Part shown: positions 1-6,664 of the stretch, one piece after another | How the letters are laid out: the number at the start of each line of letters is the position of its first letter | How positions within the stretch are numbered: position 1 is the first letter of the stretch | Source of the DNA: DATKWV01 sp035529405 | Lineage (GTDB): Bacteria > Planctomycetota > Phycisphaerae > Sedimentisphaerales > Anaerobacaceae | Assembly (NCBI GenBank): GCA_035529405.1 | Contig: DATKWV010000228.1 | Span: 1 to 7,784, forward strand | DNA length: 7,784 bases | Reading direction: 5' to 3' | Program-made: the position numbers and the translations under genes | Notes under the pieces: model-generated | What the model was told of the DNA's origin: nothing | The model's input: only the letters and a program-made list of their open reading frames with translations | Databases searched by the model: none

Positions 1-723
1 AGCTGGCCTGCCGGAAAGCGAGCGGCGGTAAGCCTGACGTTCGATGATGCCAGGCCCAGCGAAATAGACAATGGGCTTGACATTCTTGACCGTTATGGAG
101 TCAAGGCCTCGTTTTATGTTATACCGTCGAACGTGGAAAAGAGATTGGCCGGCTGGAAGAAAGCGGTCGCCAACGGCCATGAAATCGGTAATCATACGCT
201 AAAACATCCATGTTCGGGGAACTATCCGTGGTCCCGCGAAAAGGCGTTGGAGAATTACACGCTTGAGATGATGGAACAGGAACTGGAGGAAGCTAACGCG
301 ACTGTTGAGCAGTTGCTGGGTGTCAGGCCGACCACCTTTGGCTATCCCTGCGCACAAACATTTGTCGGACGAGGCACTGAGGTTAAAAGCTATGTGCCTC
401 TTGTAGCCAGGAAATTTGCCGTTGGTCGAGGATATGCCGACCAATGTCTCAATGACCCGGCATTTTGCGATTTAGCGCAGGTGTATTGCCTGATAATCGA
501 CGGTCTGGATTTTGAACAGGTAAAGGTGCTTTTTGACCGTGCTGCCGAAGACGGCCAGTGGCTTATCCTTTGTGGCCATAAAGTAGAACGGTCGGCGGGG
601 AACCAAATCGTCCTAACAACAACACTGGAAGCCATCTGCAAATACGCCAGTGACCCGGCAACCGAACTATGGTTTGACCGTGTTGATGTGATTGGCAAGT
701 ATATCGCACAACAAAGACAGTAG
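1..723 (+). CDS. Polysaccharide deacetylase family protein (NodB-like), 5' end cut off
   Basis: Frame 1 is open from the first base to the TAG at 721-723, giving 240 C-terminal residues; the true start lies outside the window. NodB-type carbohydrate esterases (CE4) remove acetyl groups from N- or O-acetylated polysaccharides using one divalent metal. The fragment shows the catalytic/metal motif TFDD (fragment residues 13-16, followed by AR instead of the usual GP), the metal-binding HxxxH motif HTLKH (65-69) after GHEIGN, an FGYPCAQ motif (113-119) like the third conserved block, and a late LILCGHKV segment whose His193 fits the last active-site block. The region just before the stop resembles the C-terminus of single-domain members, so no further domain is expected. 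An internal GTG at 133 is not the start, because it would remove the TFDD motif. Substrate and export signal cannot be judged from this fragment. The family call is secure; the exact activity is not. Confidence 0.85.
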   Translation, partial: SWPAGKRAAVSLTFDDARPSEIDNGLDILDRYGVKASFYVIPSNVEKRLAGWKKAVANGHEIGNHTLKHPCSGNYPWSREKALENYTLEMMEQELEEANATVEQLLGVRPTTFGYPCAQTFVGRGTEVKSYVPLVARKFAVGRGYADQCLNDPAFCDLAQVYCLIIDGLDFEQVKVLFDRAAEDGQWLILCGHKVERSAGNQIVLTTTLEAICKYASDPATELWFDRVDVIGKYIAQQRQ

Positions 724-832
724 ACATCGCAAAACAGCTTCACCGGTAAGAGCAAGGTAGATTTTGATATAGCCGCGGCGATATGAAATGGCAGCTTACC
801 GAGACGAAGAAATAGATGAGGCGGTACAGCTT

Positions 833-837
833 AAGGA
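833..837 (+). promoter_or_regulatory. Shine-Dalgarno AAGGA that decides the hydrolase start
   Basis: AAGGA lies 10 bases before an in-frame GTG at 848. The upstream in-frame ATG at 788 has no purine-rich site in front of it. Starting at 848 also puts the charged n-region of the signal peptide directly at the N-terminus. Confidence 0.55.
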
Positions 838-847
838 AAGTGTTTTT

Positions 848-2599
848 GTGTATGCCGTTAAAAGGAAAATATGGCTTCTGGCGGCACTGTTGTTGTTTTG
901 TTGCGGTGGCGCAGCCGCTGCGGACAAGGCGGTACCTGATATCGGGGGTGGTAAAAAAAGCAGGCCCGAGCCGGTGGAAGTAATGGTTCCGATGCGGGAC
1001 GGTGTCAAACTTCATACGAAAATATGGAAACCCGCCCAACCCGGCAGTTATCCGGTAGTATTCACCAGGGCCTACTGGCCGGGTTTTGGCAAAGACCACG
1101 AGAGATTTACAGACGCCGGATACGTCTATGTCGGCCAATCCACACGAGGTCACGGGAAAAGCGAAGGCGCTTACGGCATCAGCCGCAGGTTCTTTGACGA
1201 CGCTGATGACGGTTATGATTCACTGACCTGGATTAGTAAACAGCCCTGGTGCGATGGAAAAATAGGAATGTACGGCAAGTCATACTGGGCCATAACCCAG
1301 TGGCTTGTGGCACCGCTGCAGCATCCGAATCTGGCAGCCATTGTCCCCCAGAACTGCAACCCGGGCACCTGGGACCGGGGTTATCACGACCACGGCGCTT
1401 TGCAATTAGCCCACGTGGCCACACGCATCTACAGCGACAGCGAAGAGCAGCGAAAAAAAATCGAGGAATACGGCTGGATGAAATGGTATCGACATCTGCC
1501 TTTGATTACGCTGGACACCGCAGCCGGTACAAAACCGAATAAACTATGGCACGACTATGTCCTGCATTCGACGTATGACGCCTATTGGAAAGCTACGGAT
1601 ATACGCGATAAGTACCACAAAATCAGAATACCTGCTTATCTTATGTGCGGCTGGTACGACAACTATCCCGGTGCGACCCTAAAATACTTTGAGAAATTGA
1701 CAAAACTTGGTGCGACAAACGAAATTCGGGTGGTCATAGATGCTTCGGATCATCTTAACCGGGTTGTCGGCGACAGAGACCTCGGGAAAAACGCCGGCAA
1801 AGACGAAGTGGGTGTGGCTATTCGCTGGCTTGATTATGTAATAAAGGGTATCGACAACGGTATCAAGAACGAGCCCAAGGTCAAAATTTTTGTTATGGGC
1901 ATAAATCAGTGGAGGTTTGAGAACGAATGGCCGTTGGCACGTACTAAATTTACAAATTACTACTTTCAAAGTAACGGTACAAGACACGGCCGGCTCAGCA
2001 TCGAACCGCCCTGCGACGAACCCGCGAGCAGATATACATACGAGCCGAACAATCCGGTTCTAACACTTGGAGGCAATCATTCCTTCTTTGACGAGCGTCT
2101 AAGTAACATAATTCGCGCAGGCCCTGTTGACCAGCGGCCGAACGAGGTCAGAGACGATGTGCTGATTTTCACAAGCGAACCGTTGGAACAAGACACTGAA
2201 GTTACCGGCCCGGTAGAAGTAAAGCTCTACGCGGCATCCTCAGCCAGGGATACGGACTTTATTGCCAGACTCATAGACGTCTATCCTGACGGCACAGCAT
2301 ACAATCTGACCGAAGGTATAATCCGTGCCAGGTTCCGCAACTGCGTATGGCAGCAGCCGGAGCTTCTTGTTGCCGGGAAGGTTTATGAATATACAATAGA
2401 ACTGCAGCCGACAAGCAACGTCTTTAAGCGCGGGCATCGCATCCGTGTACACCTGACCAGCAGCGGTTTTCCAATGTGGGACAGGAACCCGAATACAGGT
2501 CGCAGACAGGGTATGGACACCGAGCTGCAGGTTGCCGAACAGACCATTTATCACAACAAGCAATACCCTTCACATATCAGACTGCCCGTGATACCATGA
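848..2599 (+). CDS. Exported CocE/NonD-family hydrolase with X-Pro dipeptidyl-peptidase-like C-terminal domain
   Basis: This is a serine hydrolase of the family that includes cocaine esterase, alpha-amino-acid ester hydrolase, glutaryl-7-ACA acylase and PepX; members cleave esters or amides, often of acyl or aminoacyl substrates. I chose GTG 848 (583 aa) over ATG 788 (603 aa) because of the AAGGA site and because it yields a normal signal peptide: MYAVKRK, a hydrophobic stretch, then AAAA-D with likely cleavage near residue 24-25. The alpha/beta-hydrolase domain follows, with the nucleophile elbow GMYGKSYW (Ser145), the acid in CGWYDNY (Asp271) and the probable histidine in ASDHLN (His302). 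RAYWPG may supply the oxyanion-hole tyrosine. From about residue 410 a jelly-roll domain (PF08530 type) is recognised by GPVDQRP, DTDFIARLIDVYPDG and the late FKRGHRIRVHLTSSGFP block. The usual DxRG motif reads STRG and the usual GPWxH reads ASDH. A 124-base gap separates it from the deacetylase. Substrate unknown; family sure. Confidence 0.9.
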   Translation: MYAVKRKIWLLAALLLFCCGGAAAADKAVPDIGGGKKSRPEPVEVMVPMRDGVKLHTKIWKPAQPGSYPVVFTRAYWPGFGKDHERFTDAGYVYVGQSTRGHGKSEGAYGISRRFFDDADDGYDSLTWISKQPWCDGKIGMYGKSYWAITQWLVAPLQHPNLAAIVPQNCNPGTWDRGYHDHGALQLAHVATRIYSDSEEQRKKIEEYGWMKWYRHLPLITLDTAAGTKPNKLWHDYVLHSTYDAYWKATDIRDKYHKIRIPAYLMCGWYDNYPGATLKYFEKLTKLGATNEIRVVIDASDHLNRVVGDRDLGKNAGKDEVGVAIRWLDYVIKGIDNGIKNEPKVKIFVMGINQWRFENEWPLARTKFTNYYFQSNGTRHGRLSIEPPCDEPASRYTYEPNNPVLTLGGNHSFFDERLSNIIRAGPVDQRPNEVRDDVLIFTSEPLEQDTEVTGPVEVKLYAASSARDTDFIARLIDVYPDGTAYNLTEGIIRARFRNCVWQQPELLVAGKVYEYTIELQPTSNVFKRGHRIRVHLTSSGFPMWDRNPNTGRRQGMDTELQVAEQTIYHNKQYPSHIRLPVIP

Positions 2600-2626
2600 C
2601 TTGGCGGCGGGTGTCATAGTAAACCT

Positions 2627-2632
2627 TATAAA
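2627..2632 (+). promoter_or_regulatory. Possible -10 box before the creatininase-like gene
   Basis: TATAAA matches five of six bases of the sigma70 -10 consensus and sits in the 65-base gap, 38 bases before the next ATG. The only -35-like hexamer, TTGGCG at 2601-2606, is 20 bases away, which is too far for a normal promoter. Co-transcription with the upstream hydrolase is an equal possibility; no terminator hairpin is visible between the two genes. Confidence 0.2.
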
Positions 2633-2650
2633 CATAGTTCGGTTCTTGAA

Positions 2651-2657
2651 AAGGAGG
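2651..2657 (+). promoter_or_regulatory. Strong Shine-Dalgarno AAGGAGG of the creatininase-like gene
   Basis: AAGGAGG lies 7 bases before ATG 2665. It is the best ribosome-binding site in the window and fixes this start, and therefore the hydrophobic N-terminus of the protein. Confidence 0.8.
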
Positions 2658-2664
2658 CTAACGA

Positions 2665-3549
2665 ATGCGAAACAGTACTATTAGAGTTTTCGTGCTTTTG
2701 CGCGGCGCAGCTGGTCTGGTGATTGTAAGCTACCTGTTTGCATTGTTAGTTTGCGGTCAGGGCTGCGCCGGGACCGAGAGGTTCGTGAAGGTCACAGATA
2801 TGCCGTGCGCGGCAGAGAAGCCGGCGCACGAACTGTCGCCTGCGGTACAAATGCAGTTTATGCGGCCGGGCCAGTTGGAAGCAGCTGCGCGACACTTTCC
2901 TGTGGTTTATGTGCCGTTCGGCTGCATCGAGTGGCATGGCCGTCATCTGCCGCTTGGCACAGACGCACTGAAGGCTCATGGTATTCTCGTGAAGTGTGCG
3001 GAAAAATTCGGCGGGGTGGTGTATCCCCCGGTGTACTTTCGCGCCGGACGAGACCAGGACGACCTTTTGCCGGTAATTACCGACCTGTTCGAGCGTCTTA
3101 AAGCCGCCGGCTTTCGAGTAATCGTAGGTGTGTCGGGCCATAATGTTCAGCAACAAATTGACATGATTAACAAAGCGCTGGAGCCGGTGGTGGCAGACGG
3201 CAGTGTTACCGGAATCGGGCTTTGGGAAATAACGCTCAGTCAGGGTCCCGAGTCGGGAAGCGACCATGCTGCAAAATGGGAGACATCAGACATGATGTTC
3301 TTTTACCCTGAGCTTGTAGACCTTTCGGAGTTGGGTACCGGCCCTCTTGCGCCCAAAATGAAGCCTCCCGACGGGATTGGCGGATTAGACCCTCGCAAGC
3401 ATGCATCGACCAGTGTGGGCGAAAGAAATGTCGATTTGGCTGCCGAGGCTATCGGCAACAAGGCCAGGGAACTGCTGGAGTCGCTGCCGAAAGAGCAAAG
3501 GTCGTTCAGGCTTAAATCCGTTAGTCCCGAACACTGGTGGGTAATCTGA
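2665..3549 (+). CDS. Creatininase-family amidohydrolase with N-terminal export/anchor segment
   Basis: The 294-residue protein belongs to the creatininase/MftE/ArfB family (PF02633), binuclear-metal enzymes that hydrolyse cyclic or linear amides. The core motif PFGCIEWHGRHLPLGTD carries Glu89, His91 and Asp100, with exactly the spacing of creatininase metal ligands E34, H36 and D45. His159 in SGHNVQQQ corresponds to the GHGGN / GHYEN block, and DHAAKWETS (His201, Glu206) corresponds to the HAGxxETS block. Residues 1-36 are unlike typical cytosolic members: a basic start, a long hydrophobic run (about 14-29), then CGQGCAG. This could be a cleavable signal, an anchor, or a poor lipobox around Cys34. 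The start is fixed by AAGGAGG. Two departures from the family are visible: GHNVQ replaces GHGGN, and the ligand-to-ligand distance Glu89-His159 is 70 residues against 86 in creatininase. It follows the exported hydrolase after 65 bases. Family likely; substrate unknown. Confidence 0.8.
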   Translation: MRNSTIRVFVLLRGAAGLVIVSYLFALLVCGQGCAGTERFVKVTDMPCAAEKPAHELSPAVQMQFMRPGQLEAAARHFPVVYVPFGCIEWHGRHLPLGTDALKAHGILVKCAEKFGGVVYPPVYFRAGRDQDDLLPVITDLFERLKAAGFRVIVGVSGHNVQQQIDMINKALEPVVADGSVTGIGLWEITLSQGPESGSDHAAKWETSDMMFFYPELVDLSELGTGPLAPKMKPPDGIGGLDPRKHASTSVGERNVDLAAEAIGNKARELLESLPKEQRSFRLKSVSPEHWWVI

Positions 3550-3591
3550 ATATCTTTTACAAATACCAGGGACTTAGCATTTCTGCCGTGC

Positions 3592-3620
3592 TTGATTTTT
3601 GTCGGTTGCGGAGGTAAAAT
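3592..3620 (+). promoter_or_regulatory. Sigma70-like promoter for uvrB-nadC-birA
   Basis: TTGATT (3592-3597) and TAAAAT (3615-3620) are separated by exactly 17 bases, matching four of six and five of six consensus bases. Transcription would begin near 3627, leaving a leader of about 60-65 bases before ATG 3691. It lies in the 141-base gap after the creatininase-like gene. Judged by eye only. Confidence 0.45.
3610..3614 (+). promoter_or_regulatory. GGAGG site in front of an in-frame TTG upstream of uvrB
   Basis: GGAGG lies 10 bases before TTG 3625, which is in frame with uvrB and would add 22 residues. It sits inside the spacer of the proposed promoter, so a transcript from that promoter would not contain it. 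It matters only if transcription comes from further upstream. Confidence 0.25.
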
Positions 3621-3635
3621 AAACTTGCTTGTATT

Positions 3636-3658
3636 ACGTGAACGGCGACCCGTTGCGT
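3636..3658 (+). promoter_or_regulatory. Small stem-loop in the uvrB leader
   Basis: AACGG (3641-3645) pairs with CCGTT (3650-3654) around a CGAC loop. Past a bulged G, ACGT (3636-3639) can pair with GCGT (3655-3658) with one wobble. There is no U-run after it, so it is not an intrinsic terminator. Its short stem may be chance. Confidence 0.25.
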
Positions 3659-3690
3659 ACAGCGATAAGTATAAGTGCATAGGCACAAAA

Positions 3691-5754
3691 ATGACCGGCT
3701 TTAAACTTAACAACCAGTTCATGCCCGCCGGCGACCAGCCGCAGGCCATAGAAAAACTCTTCGCCGGCTTAAACGCCGGCAGGTCGAGCCAGACACTTAT
3801 GGGTGTTACCGGCTCAGGCAAGACGTTTACAATGGCCAATGTAATAGCCGCGTTTAACCGGCCAACGCTTATTATTTCGCACAACAAGACACTGGCCGCC
3901 CAGCTTTATGAAGAGTTCAAGGAGTTATTTCCTGAAAATGCCGTCGAGTACTTTGTCAGCTATTACGATTATTATCAACCCGAGGCCTATATTCCGCAGC
4001 GGGATATTTACATAGAAAAGGACGCATCCAAGAACGCCGATTTAGACCGTTTGCGTCTTTCGGCCACTACGAGTCTTTCAACCAGAAGCGATGTAATTAT
4101 TGTCGCGTCTGTAAGCTGTATATTCGGTTTAGGCTCGCCTGAAGATTATAAAGCTTCGGTTTTGCCGGTTACGGCAGGCCAGCAGATTTACAGAAACGAT
4201 TTGCTGGGCAGGTTGGCCGACCTTCAGTATAACAGAAACGATATTGATTTTCAAAGGGGTACGTTCCGAGTTCGCGGCGATGTTGTTGAGCTGCAGCCGT
4301 CTTATGAAACCTATGCGATTCGTTTCGAATTCTTCGGCGACCAGGTCGAAAAAATATCATATATAAACCCTGTTGCAGGTACAACGCTGGCTGAGGAAAG
4401 GCAGGTATTTATTTACCCTGCACAGCATTACATTATGCCCGCCGAGAGGATAGCTGCGGCTGTGGAAAGTATAAAGGCTGAGTTGAAAGACCGGCTGCAG
4501 CAATTCCGAAGTGAGGGTAAACTGCTTGAGGCGCAGCGCCTGCAGGCACGGACCATGTATGATATTGAAATGATGGAGGAAGTCGGCTACTGCAGCGGCA
4601 TCGAGAATTACGCCAGGCATCTTTCGCAGCTTCCGCCGGGCGCAAGACCTTATACGCTCATCGATTATTTCCCGAAGGATTTTCTTTTGTTCATCGATGA
4701 ATCGCACATAAGTTTGCCGCAGGTTCGGGCGATGTGGTCAGCCGACAGGAACAGAAAACAGGTGCTGGTTGACCATGGTTTCAGGCTGCCCAGCGCCCTG
4801 GACAACAGGCCGCTGCGTTTTGAGGAATTTCAGGAAAGCTGGGCAAATGTTATTTTTGCTTCTGCTACTCCCGGGCCGTTTGAGTTACAGCACAGTCAAA
4901 ACGAGGTCGTCGAGCAAATCATCAGGCCCACAGGCCTGGTTGACCCGGAAATCAGGGTATGTCCTGCTGATAACCAGGTCCAGCACCTTTTGGGCGAGAT
5001 ACAAAAGAGGGTCAGGGCCAAAGAGCGGGTGCTTGTTACCACGCTTACAAAGAGAATGGCCGAAGACCTTGCCGCTTATATATCAAAAGAGGGGGTTAAA
5101 TGCCGGTACCTGCACAGCGAAATTGAAACTCTCGAGAGGGTAAAAATACTTCATGACCTTCGCAGCGGCGAATTTGATGTGCTGGTGGGCATAAATCTGC
5201 TTCGAGAGGGCCTGGATTTGCCCGAGGTTTCAGCAGTGGCGATACTCGATGCGGACAAGGAAGGATTCCTCAGAAGCCAGACCTCGCTGATACAGACTAT
5301 CGGAAGAACCGCCAGAAACATCAACGCCACTGTCTTTTTATATGCAGACAAGGTTACCCAATCCATGCAGAAAGCTATTGACGAAACCGACAGGCGCCGT
5401 AAAATTCAGCTTCAGTACAACAAAGAGCATAATATCAAGCCCGAAACGATAAAGAAGGAGATTCGCAAGAGCCTGACCGAACAGATAAAGGCCAGACAAA
5501 CCGCCAGAGAAGCGGTCCGATTCGACAGCGATGAGTACGAACGGGTGGAGCTGACAGGGCAGATTGAAAAAGAAATGCTGGAGGCAGCAGAGGCAATGGA
5601 CTTCGAACGAGCGGCATTTTTGCGGGACCAGTTAAGGCAGTTGAAGGATTTACCAGAGCTTGTTGTAACCAGCAGGGCTAAAAAGGATGCGCGCAGAACT
5701 GCCAAAAGCAAGCTCAGCTACAGGTCGGCACGGCGGACCAAAAAGGTTGAATAA
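3691..5754 (+). CDS. uvrB: UvrABC system protein B (excinuclease ABC subunit B)
   Basis: UvrB is the DNA-damage-verifying helicase-like ATPase of nucleotide excision repair: UvrA loads it at lesions and it then recruits UvrC for incision. The 687-residue product has the full architecture at normal length. Visible are the N-terminal FKLNNQFMPAGDQPQAI block, Walker A GVTGSGKT (38-45), the aromatic damage-probing beta-hairpin around YYDYYQPEAYIP (91-102), the UvrA-interaction region in the middle, Walker B DESH (336-339), the second helicase domain with NLLREGLDLPEV and QTIGRTARN, and a C-terminal UVR coiled-coil motif (about 620-655) used to contact UvrC. A basic tail follows, with 12 Lys/Arg among the last 26 residues. 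ATG 3691 is chosen because the family begins almost exactly there, although no Shine-Dalgarno precedes it; an in-frame TTG at 3625 with GGAGG is the alternative. It probably heads an operon with nadC and birA. Confidence 0.98.
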   Translation: MTGFKLNNQFMPAGDQPQAIEKLFAGLNAGRSSQTLMGVTGSGKTFTMANVIAAFNRPTLIISHNKTLAAQLYEEFKELFPENAVEYFVSYYDYYQPEAYIPQRDIYIEKDASKNADLDRLRLSATTSLSTRSDVIIVASVSCIFGLGSPEDYKASVLPVTAGQQIYRNDLLGRLADLQYNRNDIDFQRGTFRVRGDVVELQPSYETYAIRFEFFGDQVEKISYINPVAGTTLAEERQVFIYPAQHYIMPAERIAAAVESIKAELKDRLQQFRSEGKLLEAQRLQARTMYDIEMMEEVGYCSGIENYARHLSQLPPGARPYTLIDYFPKDFLLFIDESHISLPQVRAMWSADRNRKQVLVDHGFRLPSALDNRPLRFEEFQESWANVIFASATPGPFELQHSQNEVVEQIIRPTGLVDPEIRVCPADNQVQHLLGEIQKRVRAKERVLVTTLTKRMAEDLAAYISKEGVKCRYLHSEIETLERVKILHDLRSGEFDVLVGINLLREGLDLPEVSAVAILDADKEGFLRSQTSLIQTIGRTARNINATVFLYADKVTQSMQKAIDETDRRRKIQLQYNKEHNIKPETIKKEIRKSLTEQIKARQTAREAVRFDSDEYERVELTGQIEKEMLEAAEAMDFERAAFLRDQLRQLKDLPELVVTSRAKKDARRTAKSKLSYRSARRTKKVE

Positions 5755-5779
5755 TTCGGAAAGGAATCAAAAGGCAAAA

Positions 5780-6655
5780 ATGAAAAAGCTGAATATAAAG
5801 GAAGCACTTCCACTTATAAAAATGGCAATCGAAGAGGACCTTGGCAGAGGTGACATGACCGGAGAGCTTTTTGCCAAAGACGACAATATTGCCAGGGCCG
5901 ATATCATATCCCGCGAAGAAATAGTCCTGTGCGGCATCGACGTTGCCAGGCAGATTCTGCGACTTTACGACAGAAAGCTCAAGCTAAGACCCATCAAAAC
6001 CGACGGCCAGAGGGTGCATGTGGGCGGCAAAATCGCCGTTATCGAAGGTCCGCTGTGCTCGATGCTAAGCGCCGAGAGGGTAATGCTCAATTTCCTGCAG
6101 CGACTGAGCGGAATAGCAACAACAACGTATAAATATGTGCAGGCGATTCAGGGCACAAAGGCAAAAATCTACGATACGCGTAAAACCACACCCGGCTGGA
6201 GGGTGCTCGAAAAATATGCGGTCCGCTGTGGCGGCGGGCACAATCATCGGCTGGGACTTTATGACGGGATACTCATAAAGGATAATCACCTTGCGCAATT
6301 AGGACGCAACTTCAGCGCCAAACTTGCGAAAATTATTGCCGAAGCCAGAAAGATTAAGCATGTCAAGTTTGTCGCAGTGGAGGTTGACCATGTTGACGAC
6401 CAGCTGAACCACGTATTAAGAATTCCCGGTATCGACATCGTGCTGCTGGACAATATGGGTCAATGGCAGTTAAAGCACGCTGTGGATATGAAGAACAGAA
6501 TGCTGGGCAAAAAAACGCGTAAACCGCTGCTGGAGGCCTCGGGCAAAATAACCTTAGACGGCGTTTCAGCTATTGCCCAGTGCGGCATCGACAGAATCGC
6601 CATCGGCGCAATCACGCACTCAGCAACAGCGGTTGATATCGGGCTGGACAGGTAG
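5780..6655 (+). CDS. nadC: Nicotinate-nucleotide pyrophosphorylase (quinolinate phosphoribosyltransferase, carboxylating)
   Basis: NadC converts quinolinate and phosphoribosyl pyrophosphate to nicotinate mononucleotide, CO2 and pyrophosphate, the entry of de novo NAD synthesis, in the cytoplasm. The 291-residue protein is of usual length and keeps all signature blocks: EEDLGRGDMT (18-27), AERVMLNFLQRLSGIATTT (98-116), DTRKTTPGWR (132-141), EKYAVRCGGGHNHRLGLYDG (144-163), LIKDNH (165-170), VEVD (200-203), LLDNM (222-226), LEASGKITLDG (251-261) and GAITHS (276-281). These hold the Arg, Lys and His residues that grip the substrate carboxylates and phosphate. ATG 5780 is chosen because the family N-terminus fits there and AAAAGG (5769-5774) lies 5 bases before it; the open frame further upstream only overlaps the end of uvrB. 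The gap to uvrB is 25 bases and to birA 9 bases, so translation is probably linked. No nadA or nadB lies in the window. Confidence 0.97.
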   Translation: MKKLNIKEALPLIKMAIEEDLGRGDMTGELFAKDDNIARADIISREEIVLCGIDVARQILRLYDRKLKLRPIKTDGQRVHVGGKIAVIEGPLCSMLSAERVMLNFLQRLSGIATTTYKYVQAIQGTKAKIYDTRKTTPGWRVLEKYAVRCGGGHNHRLGLYDGILIKDNHLAQLGRNFSAKLAKIIAEARKIKHVKFVAVEVDHVDDQLNHVLRIPGIDIVLLDNMGQWQLKHAVDMKNRMLGKKTRKPLLEASGKITLDGVSAIAQCGIDRIAIGAITHSATAVDIGLDR

Positions 6656-6664
6656 TTAAGGATT

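Noticed and set aside
740..1153. A 137-residue minus-strand open frame covering the 724-847 gap and the start of the hydrolase gene
   Set aside because: Mostly antisense to the signal peptide and first strands of the hydrolase; no family resemblance and no convincing ribosome site seen.
2746..3267. A 173-residue minus-strand open frame opposite the creatininase-like gene
   Set aside because: The plus strand carries the conserved metal-site motifs in the correct order; the reverse frame has no recognisable domain.
3630..3690. A LexA/SOS box before uvrB
   Set aside because: GTGAAC occurs once without a matching inverted or direct partner at the spacing known for LexA sites.
3303..3887. A 194-residue minus-strand open frame across the end of the creatininase-like gene and the start of uvrB
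   Set aside because: It is the antisense of two well-supported genes. Its VLPEPVTP stretch is simply the reverse reading of the uvrB Walker A sequence, a common false annotation.
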